64,000 bases of DNA from Rhynchonema sp. JSB1_4 (taxonomy: Eukaryota; Nematoda; Chromadorea; Monhysterida; Xyalidae): NCBI GenBank assembly GCA_030248065.1, contig JASAMV010002680.1, positions 1 to 64,000 of the forward strand, read 5' to 3'. Each line of letters begins with the position of its first letter. Position 1 is the first letter of the stretch. Position numbers and translations under genes: made by a program. The notes under the pieces are model-generated. The model made no database searches. It saw nothing but the letters and a program-made list of their open reading frames with translations, and was not told where the DNA came from. This document shows, piece after piece, positions 44,146-54,176 of this stretch.

Positions 44146-45045
44146 ACTCGTTTCTTTTCGTGGATGCTAGCCACTTCTACGATTGAAAGGCACCATGGGC
44201 AAAATGTGAAAGCCAAACTTATACGCAAATTAACATGACTTTTATCAAAAAATGTTCATTTTTGTGCCAAATCCGCAACGCTAATGATGTTTCGTTTGTG
44301 TGTTGCATCCGCCCATTTTGTTCTGTGATATAAATGTCGTTTGTGCTTGTTGACTCAGGCTAACATTTGATCTTCTCGATTTGATCTTTTCGATTTTAGA
44401 CGCGCTTTGTACGGTGCTTTATTTTGTTAGTGTTTTCCTTCAAGAATTTATGTAGGTGTTGTGTTCAAAAATTGTTAGCAACTGTGTTTTTTCTAATCGG
44501 TGATTTCAGTGGTTTTTATGCTATGCTTGTAGAGGTTGTGTCTTCCAAGAATTGTTGACATATTATGCTGTAGCCGTTTCGCAAAAGTAGCGTGATAATT
44601 TTCCAGAAAATTTTAGGATATGTACATATATACATTGTCAAGATACCTTTCATTTCATTGTAGTTTGTTTTTTTTGCTTTATTATCAGAAGAATTACAGA
44701 AATCACTTCGACTTTTACATTTGAAATTCAAAATAATCTTTTCTGCTAATTCCACTTGTTTACTCCTAATAATATTTTTGATACAGCTTCTGATAATTTT
44801 CGAAGGTGTACCATACATTTGCAGCCGCTGTTGTGAATTGTTTATGGACTTTTTAACTGCGATTTTGTTTTATCAGAATTGAATGTACGCTTTTGCGGAA
44901 ATTTCATTCTGATTGCGTTAATACTGTATGTATGTATATGTACATAAAGTAAGGCTGAAAAGTAAAAGTTCTGAATTGCCGGTTCTGTTTAATATCCTGT
45001 TTAAAAAATCAACTTTCATATTAGTATCGATTGGTTACTCACTAT
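44146..45045. other. 3' flank of MCU, A/T-rich, no gene seen
   Basis: No coding support on either strand. Confidence 0.4.
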
Positions 45046-45260
45046 GGGTGATATTTTCGAAACGGTGTAAAGGTCATTTGGGTGTAAAGGTCGGTGGAAA
45101 GCTCGTTGAACTAATAACTCGGTGTAAACTTGAAACATTCCACGTTAATAACAGGCAATGTTTCACGTTTACACCGAACTACGCCGACCGAGCTTTCGAC
45201 TGAACTTTACACCGACCTTTACGCCCAACTGACCTTTACACCTTTTCGAAAATTCCACCC
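45046..45260. mobile_element. palindromic MITE family G, copy 2
   Basis: Ends GGGTGATATTTTCGAAACGG and TTTCGAAAATTCCACCC, flanked by TAT on both sides. Paired GTGTAAAGGTC blocks as in copy 1. Confidence 0.82.
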
Positions 45261-45684
45261 TATAACGGGAAAGATAGATTAATGATAGCAGTGCCATGTA
45301 AGTTTTAGAATGGAATGCATGTCAAGCAAAATATGCACGAACATGTGATAAGCAGCTAATTGTCATTTTAATAAAAATTATCTACTCCTTTGTAACGGAT
45401 ACGTGAAATGGTGAAATTATCGTGTTGAGAATACTCGAAACAAAAAACGAACAACCAGCAAGTATTTTTAATAGTATATGTGGATGTAACTTGGTGTGCT
45501 TCTTACCCGCAAGACCTGGGGGCACTTTCTATTTCAATTGTAACGAGTTACAAATTGTACGGTTGATTTTTGAATTGGTCATATCATTCGATATCGTTGT
45601 TTCTGTTTTTTCGACCAGCGTAAAAGTTGTTCACAATGCACATGGGAGCAACTTTCACGCTGGTCGAACTAACACAAACAAAAA

Positions 45685-45752
45685 AAAAAAAAAAAAAAAA
45701 AAACAAAAACAGAAAAATAAAATTTAAAAAAAAAAAAAAAAAAAAACCCCCC
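45685..45752. repeat. paired poly(A) tracts
   Basis: Runs of A at about 45679-45702 and 45725-45746, preceded by inverted CGACCAGCGTAAAAGTTG/CAACTTTCACGCTGGTCG, suggest a small hairpin repeat. Confidence 0.6.
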
Positions 45753-45815
45753 TGCACTAATGTGCACCATATGAACTGCACTGCTATTGATTTACCCAAC
45801 ACAACACAGAACTCT

Positions 45816-46942
45816 TCAATACTTTGCATTATCATACTCTTCCTGGTAATTCTTCATCGTTTCCTTCACAATGCGTTCTTTTTCTGCATCGGTCATCACT
45901 TTGTGGGTGGCTGGATCCACGTCTGAAAAGTTGAATGTATATTCAATGTATCATGATGTCATTTTCCTGAAAAGGTTTTTTTGTGTGCCAGACAGGGTTG
46001 TTGCTCAAGTCTTAACGGTGGCCGAGCAATTGAGCAAAGCACATTTGAGCAAGACCACTTTTTTAGAAGAGCAAGTGAAAAAGAGCAGGGCCAAAAGAGC
46101 AGAGCACTTTTTTAGTTCCAACGGCTTGGGGTGATTTTGGTTATCAGGCTTAGACTCAGGCTCAAGCTTACACTTAAGATTAGTTTTGTGTTTGGGCTTA
46201 GGCTTAGGCGTAGGCCAATTCGTTTTTAGGTTCTGCTCTTCTGGACTCTGCTCTTTTTCACTTGCTCAAAGTGGTCTTGCCCAAATGTGCTTTGCTCAAT
46301 TGCCCGCGTCCGCCAGCCTAACTGCCCGAACGAAGCAAGTGCCTCAAAACATTCAGCTGTTCAATCGATGTTTGAACTCAAACACACAATTCGAGATCGT
46401 GACTGTTCTGTAACACTGTAACAGGATAGTCCCCAATCAACTGCGGACCTTTCCCCAAACTTACAAAATCCAAAAACAGGTGTTGCCCCTCCCCAAATCC
46501 TGAGCATGCAGTATCCCGGTATCTCCCCCTTTTTGGCCCCGAGGTATGTATACCAGTATCACCCCTTTAAGGAACGTTGACCATCATTTAACATTTCCGT
46601 TCCGTATTTATAAACTTTTTCAGCAGGGTAGTTACATGCTTCCGTCCCCGCGTTGTACTTGTGTGGTGAGTTTTGTGCTACCTGGATAAACTACAACTTG
46701 AACTTGAACTAAACTGAAACAACATGAGCCAGCCCAATTGATCGAGCCCCCAGCTACCGGGCCCCTGCAGTGTGGTACATTGTAGCTATACAGGCTATTC
46801 GCTCACCATGGGCATGCACACGGGCGAACACGTGTTGCAGTCGGCGCATGTACGCTGACGTCGCTGCGTCATCCGGCACCTGTTTGACATTGGCGCAATC
46901 GACCACCGCCACGAACAAAACGAGCGCGATCCACAAATTCAT
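45816..46942 (-). CDS. small secreted protein, tentative gene model
   Basis: Exon 46942-46807 starts MNLWIALVLFVAVVDCANV, a clear signal peptide, continues SAYMRRLQHVFARVHAH and ends at a good donor (G|GTGAGCG). A second coding-like exon, 45923-45816 (acceptor CTTTTCAG), encodes TWIQPPTKVMTDAEKERIVK, ETMKNYQEEYDNAKY and a stop. The phases (1 and 0) do not join directly. A 20-nt exon at 46407-46388 with proper borders would connect them, giving roughly 87 aa. I do not recognise the protein. The two pieces may also belong to separate genes. Confidence 0.4.
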
Positions 46943-48534
46943 AATTCGAGACTTTTTTCTGTTTCGGGAAGCTACAAACTGCGACAGTAAAACTGCAACG
47001 AAATTTGTTTTCGGCTGTTATGGCTACCGTAGGATGACGGCGACGCGAGCGATAATGAGGAGAATGATGGCATCGTTTCATTGCGTACACACAGTATGTA
47101 TTGCCCAACCACGAGCTCATGACACGCCTGTTACACCGGTTACAGTTGCAAGTGTTTCGAAACATTTCGAAATCAAAAGAAAGAGAAACTGACAATGCAT
47201 ATACACGCCCAATTTCTTTTTCTTTTGTTTTCGAAATGTATCGGAACGCGTGGAACAGACGTCTCATGAGTTCGCGGCTGGGACTATACATAATTTCATT
47301 TAGTGCGAATTAAAAACTTGGTAGTCGGTGCGATCCGGTACTGTCATGCCAGGCCGATCTATGCATGACCGATTGATCGGTTGTGTCTCACAAGACCGCG
47401 ATCACTTTACTCGATTCTGTCCTGCACTGCAAGACACACTGCTGTGCTCAAAAAAGTTGATACACCCGTGTGTGCAACATCACCCAGACATTGCGCCGAT
47501 AAACGTCACCGTCCGAAGTATATTTTCAGCCGTTCGTTACGTTGCAGGACAACGACGAAGGGCGATAATGAGCAGAGAAGGACGGTGTCGTTTCACGAGC
47601 TTTTTCCTTTTATTGTTTTCGCTCATCATGCGCGCCTTAATTCACATTAGACGGTGCACAGCCGATGGTGTAATTACTTCCTGAATATGAAAAATTTCTC
47701 GATTTTTGCTCCAAAAGTGCATAATCGCTGTTCTATGGCATCTGGACAAAGCTATGTACGCGATATGACAAGGACCTCATATGATCCCACTGCGCACGCT
47801 TGACTCGGTGGTAGGCTTTCGTTGATTCTAGGGTATGTGGTTACGTCAGACCAACGCGTGAGGTTAGTGGGCAAAGAGTGACAGGTTACGGCAGAAGGGG
47901 TTTTGGGGCGCAGCTTCAGAAGGAGCTCACTACCCCAATTGGGCCACACATGGACAAGCTGTACAAAATGGAAATACGCAAACAACAGAAGACAAGTTAG
48001 ATATATCTCGAAACAACGAATATTTTATTCACCTTTAATCAGATATATCCGTTCCTTTAGTCCCACCAGGTACAGTAACACATTTTCACATGCACACTAT
48101 CCATTTCCTTGCTTCATTTTGCTTTTACAATGAGCCGAATCAAACACCTAACTTTGTTTTGTGAATTCTACAGGTGCGAAAAAAACCTTTTTTTTAAAAG
48201 AAAGCGTTTTTTCCAGAGGCCAAAATAAACGAGCCGATATTTTCCGGGGACTGAAAAAATATCGGAAATTTTCGGAAAAACTTCCAAATTTTCCAAGAAA
48301 AACTCGGAAGGTTGCGAGGCCCGCTTCTGAAATCATCCAAAAGCAGCATTTTTAATGTGTTGTGGACTTGTCCAGCCTGACTTTCCTCATAAAGAAATTT
48401 TGTACCATATTTTGCCCAAATGTACCCCACTTGAACTGGCAACCAACTTTTGGCCTGGAAACATAATAAAAAACGGTTTTTAGTGAATATATTTTTCCTG
48501 AAAAGTTTCAACCATATTGATGTGAACGATCTAA
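46943..48534. other. intergenic, with MITE J copy 4
   Basis: 47098-47290 is a family J MITE (GCCCAACCACGAGCTCATGA to CTCATGAGTTCGCGGCTGGG). 48175-48520 contains family E-like GGTTTTT blocks. No gene recognised. Confidence 0.5.
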
Positions 48535-49230
48535 GGCCGCATTCACAATGCAAGCTGATTAGCGGGTTAGCGGATTAGCGGGCGAGATACGCACGCTTTT
48601 GCATTCACAGTGCAAAAAGCGGATTAGCGGATTAGCGGGTCAGCTGATTTTCACACCCGCTAACCCGCTAAATGCGTGCGCTTCACAATGCAAAGCGGAT
48701 TAGCGGGTTAGCGGATTAGCGTGCACGCTAATCCGCTTTTTGGGATTAGAACCGGTCCTATTTTTTTGCGGATTAGGGCAGTGGGCTCGTCTTCAGAAAT
48801 GTTTGCTTTGCTTTGAAAATGGTACTAGAGTATAAAATAAGTTTGCACATGGGTAATTAAACATGCTGCGTTCATTGGAAGTATTTTTATTCTATTTTGC
48901 TGCTTGGTAAGCAGCTCTTTTTAACATCCATCTGTGCATTAATGTGTTCAAAACTATCTTTTAAAGAAAACTATTCCGAAGTCAAAGAATTGAGTGAAAT
49001 GAATGGTGATTACCTTCGTAAATGAAAAAGTCAAACAGCGCGCATTGTGAAGACAAACGCGTTTTGCGGGTTAGCGGATTAGCGGGCGCACATGAGCGGA
49101 CCCGCTAATCCGCTTTTCCAAATTTCCATTATGAATGCAAAAGCGTGCGTAGAAAGCAGGCCCGCTAATCCGCAACCCGCTAATCCGCTAACCCGCTAGC
49201 ACGCTAATCCGCTGCATTGTGAATTCGGCC
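48535..49230. mobile_element. PIF/Harbinger-like MITE with GCGGATTA arrays
   Basis: Ends GGCCGCATTCACAATGC and GCATTGTGAATTCGGCC, TAA on both sides (48532-48534, 49231-49233). Subterminal blocks are runs of GCGGATTA and GCGGGTTA on the left and their inverses on the right. Confidence 0.85.
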
Positions 49231-50083
49231 TAAGGTATAGGATCCTATCCTTTCATATCATCGTTATTCCAAGTATTTGAAACACGGTTATAATAACTTG
49301 GGTTGGGTTGAGGCTTGCATTGAAGAAAAACAATCAGATGGTCAAGCGACTAGGTGCTTTGAGAACACCGCCTTGTGCGCAAGACCTGTTAAAACCACGA
49401 TCACATTTTTTCCATCACATGACTGTCGTATGCACGGGCGTTTTTCCGTCGTACTGAAACAAATGAGTGCATTTCTAGAGACGAATCAGCATACTTTTTA
49501 GGAAGTAGTTGATTGCGTCATGGAAAATTTGGTGACGATTGGACAAAGCAGGTTTGGGCGACCACGTTGAGCAAGTGAAAAAGAGCAGTGCCCAGAGGGC
49601 AGAGTTGAAATTCTGACTAAAGCGAGTGCTATCGATCTAATTGATTTATCATGGCCCGTCAGGAATGAAACTACGGAGTGTATTGGCAAACAGTTTGGTC
49701 TTGATAATCAGAATTTCAAAAAAAATTCCACTGCAGCATAGCCCGAGCAAGCAGCAGCAGGTTACGGCTGCGAGAACGAAAAATTTTACCCAGGATAGAT
49801 TGGGTCCATGTCACCAGTGATCAAGAGTGTGCACAGTTTTGCACTTTTGTTGGTGATCTTAACATGAAAATACCTATCCGATGTGTTTGTCAACGGAGAT
49901 TGCTGTAATCAGGGTTGGGACAAAATTTATTCTTAGACAAGTTATTTTAAAAGAAATTTAAATTTTTTTGTCGTTCAAGTCTCAGATTCGGGGAAATGTG
50001 ACCAAATTTGCCCGAAACGCGCAAAAACGCGAAAAACTGCAACTTTAACTAAGAAATCACTATATGTGACTTGGTTTGTATTG
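49231..50083. other. intergenic with a family W fragment
   Basis: 49915-50083 matches one end of family W (CAGGGTTGGGACAAAATTT). No gene recognised. Confidence 0.45.
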
Positions 50084-50355
50084 GTCGCACAATGACCATA
50101 TAAGAATTCATCAAAATCAATCCTGATTTTCACGTTCAGCCACTCTTAACTACTGTGCTATTTGTGATTCTCACAAAACATTTTCAGCTGAAAATAATCT
50201 AGCAGATCAACCACGTTGCCGCAGCTCTGAAACATTCTCTTTAGAACGTGTTTTGCGTGCGATCGCGCAACGCAACGTCGTTGCCCCGTCACTAGCCTGC
50301 TTTGCGATTCAGGAAAAAAATTTGACCAATTCTTATAAAGTCATTGTGGGACCGA
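50084..50355. mobile_element. MITE family U, copy 2
   Basis: Ends GGTCGCACAATGACCATATA and ATAAAGTCATTGTGGGACC. The end motif recurs singly near 31210, 55805 and 61635. Confidence 0.75.
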
Positions 50356-50476
50356 TATCACTTATGAACAGTGTTTACGTCATATCGGTGAGATCTAGCA
50401 GTTTGTGCAGTATATGGACCGATGGGTGTTGCTATATGGCATCAGACACAACAGTTTGTGGTCGAATAAGCAAGAT

Positions 50477-53400
50477 TCACTCATAAACCACACAGAATGC
50501 GGACAACAACTCGTAGAAACACCTGTCGGGCCGCTGAACACTTGTGTCTCGTATCACGGGAAGGTATAATAGCATCATTTGGGGGCATCTTAGGCAGGGT
50601 TGGGCAAAAAACGTTTTTTTCAAAAAATCGTTTTTTTAAATGAAACGTTTTTTTTTAAAAACGTTTTTTTAAAACGCCCAGATGACCAAAATATGCCCCC
50701 AAAAAATTGGAAAACGCTCATGTTGGGAAGAAAACGTGGTTAAATGAAGTAATTCTATGTGTTCTGAGGCAAAATAAACGGGTTTCAACCCTTTTCTTGC
50801 GAGTTGCTAAGATCCCATATCAGACCCGCATCGTGGGACCAACTTTGGCTGGGGTCATCACTCAAAGTCAAACTCCGTATATCGACGTATCTCGACAAAG
50901 TAAAAATTGGTCGAAAATTTTTTGAAAAAAAAATGGGACAAAAAATTGATTTTCCTTGATAATCAGGGTACTGGGTACTTTCCCTGAAAAATCAGGAAAA
51001 ATCAAGGAAATTCAGGGTTTAAAAAAAAACGAAAAACTACCCAGGCGTTTTTTTTGCCCAACCCTGATCTTAGGTACCAAATACATGCCCCAAAAGTGAT
51101 TTTGCGAAGAAAAGTTTTTCGGCTCTTGAGCAACATGACAAAATTAACTCCCAAAAGGTCATTTTAGGACGATTCGGAACATTTCATTCGCCCGAAAAAA
51201 CTTCAAAATTTTGTTTAATTTCTTCCATATACTTTTTTAAATTTTTTTTTTAATTTTTGCCCAACCCTGCCTGTGATATATAAAGATAATATTGCAAAAT
51301 GTTTAACGTTCAATACAAAGTTGACAATGAAACTCACCCAAATTTCGGCATCAACGCACACATACGGTTTCCGGCACCAGATCAAACGTTCCTCCGCGCT
51401 CAGTCGGGCGCACAATGCCGTGGTCGACTGGCACAACTGTTTCGGACCGCTACACGCATTCTCTTTAGCGCAGTCGCCTACAGCGATGAGTTACGGTTCA
51501 TTACCACACTTGCATATTGAGTTACGGTAGATACTGGCTGGGATTACCCTACGATGTACTGGCAGGCGAAAAAAACCGTTTTTTTCGAAAAAAAACAAAA
51601 AAAACCGTTTTTTTTCCGGGACCCGAATACTTGCCCGTTTATTTTTCCGTGGGTACCTTTTCGGTTTTTGATCGGAAAAATATCGGTACTTTATTCCAAT
51701 TTTGCCAAAAAATTGTAATGCAAAACTGATGAGTTTTTCGATTTTAGTGAAAAATTGGCTCGAGCACGAAAATTAACCGGCTCAAAATAGGCCAAAAAGC
51801 GTGTAAACCAAGTGTTTTCGACTGACTTCAACACTCTCCAAGAACACTCTCGTCACTTCGAACAAATTTTGCACTGAAATTGTTATATTTTTCGAAATTA
51901 CGTTCTTAAGTACTGGAAAAATATTTGGAAAAAAGTTTTTTTTGGAAAACCGTTTTTTTCACGAAAAATAAAAAACGGTTCTTTATGACAGTATACCCTA
52001 CGATACTGCAACTTGCAGTATCGTAGGGTATACTGTCATAAAGGCAACTAACGGCTGTGTACGGAACCATAGCTATGGTTACTGTAAGTGTAGGTTGTGG
52101 ATTAGAGAACAAAGGTGTGATCGGTCTACGGTAGCGCATAAATACGGTAAATTTTGCCAGTTATGTCACTTACCGGCATCAATTGGTGCGCAACGTGCGC
52201 GATACACGTAGAACGCGTCAAATATATTGCCGCCGAGTCTGAGCTCTTCGTTGTAACATTGGTGGTTGGGCGGGCAGATAAACTCGATACCACAAGGTCC
52301 TGCAACAATATTACTCGTATTGCTTCTGTTAAATACCAGGGCATGTATTAGTTTGAGGGGCACCCTCTGACCAGGGTTGGGCAAAAACGTTTTTTTTCAA
52401 AAAAATCGTTTTTTTAAAAATTCGTTTTTTTGAACGGTCTTTTTAAAACGCCCAGATGACCAAAATATGCCCCAAAAATGGAAAACGGTTATGCTGGGAA
52501 GAAAACGTGGTTAAATGAAGTAATTCTATATGTTCTGAGGCAAAATAAACGGGTTTCAACACTTTTATAGTGAGTTGTTAAGATCCAATATCGGACCCGC
52601 ATCATGGGACCAACTTTGGCCGGGGGTCGTCATTGAAAGTCAAACTCCGTATATGACGTATCTCGACAAAGTAAAAATTGGTCGAAAATTTTTTGAAAAA
52701 AAATTGGACAAAATTGATTTTCCTCGAAAATCAGGGTACTTTCCCTAAAAAATCAGGGGAAATCAAGGAAATTCAGGATTTAAAAAAAACGAAAAAGGTC
52801 AACTTTGACAGTTTGCTGTGCAAGCGTAAACCGTTTGTTTGCAATCTAGTTCATTTAAGCTGGTTGCACAAACGTTTTGAAGGAAATTTGTAAGTTACCT
52901 AACATTTCGCCGCGAGGCTGTTGAGAAATTGCACATTATTCATTGACGGCGGTGCCAAAAATTTTGACGTCACTAACTGATCGCAGCACGAAATCGGCTC
53001 CATGAAAGGTTACGAAATTCATACATATCATTTACAAACGCTTGTGCAACCAGCTTAAATGAACCAGGTTGCAAACAAATCTTTCACACTTGCACAGCAG
53101 ACTGTCAAAGTTGACCTTTCGTTTGGAAACGCGCGTCTGCTGCTTGCTCAGCGTGCAATGTTTCAAGCTTTGGCTGCCTTCACAATGCACGCGCGTTTGC
53201 GCGTTTGCGCATTTGCGCGTTTGCGCGTCACATTTTTTGACGCGCATTGGTATTCACAATGCAAATTTCATGCGCAAACGCGCAGTGCGCATCTGTGTTC
53301 ACAATGGACATGCGGGTTTGCGTATCAGATTAGAATAGAGTGTGCATGAAATTTGGAAAAGTTGTTTTCTTGCATTTTCATATTCGTACTGGGCTGGCAT

Positions 53401-54176
53401 GCGTCCGGCGGGAGATTGAGCTCATCGTCTGTTGATGAGCATTCACCTTTGCTGTCCCATGATGTAATTTTTAAAAGGAAAACTTGAGATTGCGGAATAT
53501 TTTTTGGCAACGAATGATAGAAAATACATAAAATTACTATCAAACAGAACAAAAGTTGAACCCTCCACCCGATTCCATTGAAATTGTTCAAAGAAAAGCA
53601 TACGAACACGAAACAAACACGACAAGCTTTGAAAAACACAATTTTCGACATTTTGTTTCCTGTGAATAATGACTTTTGAAATGAAACATAAACAATGGCT
53701 GAGTGATAAAACAACAAACGTAAAAGGATCATAACAGGTGGCCATATCGTTTTTAAAATATAATTTGTCGAAATAATAATGTTTTTTTGCTTCAGGCAGC
53801 TCGGGCAAGCCAAACGCGCACCCAAAATTAGAACCAATCCTAATCGTATTTTTGCGCGTTTGCGCGTCAAAAACGCGCAGACGCGCAAACGCGCAAATGC
53901 ATTGTGAACACAAATGCGCGTCAGTTTCGTGCGCAAATGCGCAAACGCGCAAACGCGCATGCATTGTGAAGGCAGCCTTACGCCGAGCTTGCACTGAACT
54001 TTCTCACACCGACCTTTCCACCGACCTTTACATCCAACTGACCTTTACACCGTTTTGAAAATATCACCCTATGTGTGATAGTGCCATAGTAGGCAAAGAT
54101 ATAACTCTGAGACTATAACCGTACCTTTGCCACTCGTCCATCGGCTGTATTTGTTGTTGTTCGCCGCCGTTGTTGG
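50477..54176 (-). CDS. cysteine-rich secreted-type protein, 5' end missing
   Basis: Four exons with good borders and matching phases: 54176-54125, 52299-52174, 51477-51338, 50533-50477, together 124 aa plus stop. Exon 2 encodes GPCGIEFICPPNHQCYNEEL and FDAFYVYRARCAPIDAG. Exon 3 encodes DCAKENACSGPKQLCQS, TTALCARLSAEERLIWCRKP and YVCVDAEIW. The last exon adds RPDRCFYELLSAFCVVYE. Twelve cysteines, an even number, point to an extracellular disulfide-bonded protein. The spacing matches no family I can name. The first exon (54176-54125) is Asn/Thr-rich and less certain, and a signal-peptide exon was not found. Introns contain hAT-type elements A and E. Confidence 0.65.
50595..51066. mobile_element. 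hAT-like MITE family A, copy 3
   Basis: Ends CAGGGTTGGGCAAAAAACG and TTTTTTTTGCCCAACCCTG with perfect 8-bp duplication ATCTTAGG. In an intron of the cysteine-rich gene. Confidence 0.93.
51555..51995. mobile_element. element family E, copy 2 (8-bp TSD)
   Basis: Ends TGTACTGGCAGGCG and CTTTATGACAGTATA with perfect 8-bp duplication CCCTACGA (51547-51554, 51996-52003). A hairpin follows at its right border. Confidence 0.88.
51981..52042. repeat. near-perfect hairpin across the border of element E
   Basis: CTTTATGACAGTATA, CCCTACGA and TACTGCAA are followed, after one base, by their exact inverse (TTGCAGTA, TCGTAGGG, TATACTGTCATAAAG), giving arms of about 31 bases. Confidence 0.92.
52372..52796. 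mobile_element. hAT-like MITE family A, copy 4, right end lost
   Basis: Starts CAGGGTTGGGCAAAAACG. The family core is followed to about 52796, where a palindromic element replaces the right terminus. Confidence 0.8.
52797..53120. mobile_element. palindromic element H
   Basis: Arms GGTCAACTTTGACAGTTTGC and GCAGACTGTCAAAGTTGACC, with TTCATTTAAGCTGGTTGCAC inverted at about 53038-53060. Confidence 0.8.
53172..53977. mobile_element. Harbinger-like MITE with GCGCGTTT arrays
   Basis: Ends GGCTGCCTTCACAATGCA and TGCATTGTGAAGGCAGCC are perfect inverses. Flanks are TTT and TTA. Subterminal arrays of GCGCGTTT/AAACGCGC on both sides parallel the GCGGATTA arrays of the 48535 element, with which it shares the CACAATGC terminal motif. 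Confidence 0.82.
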
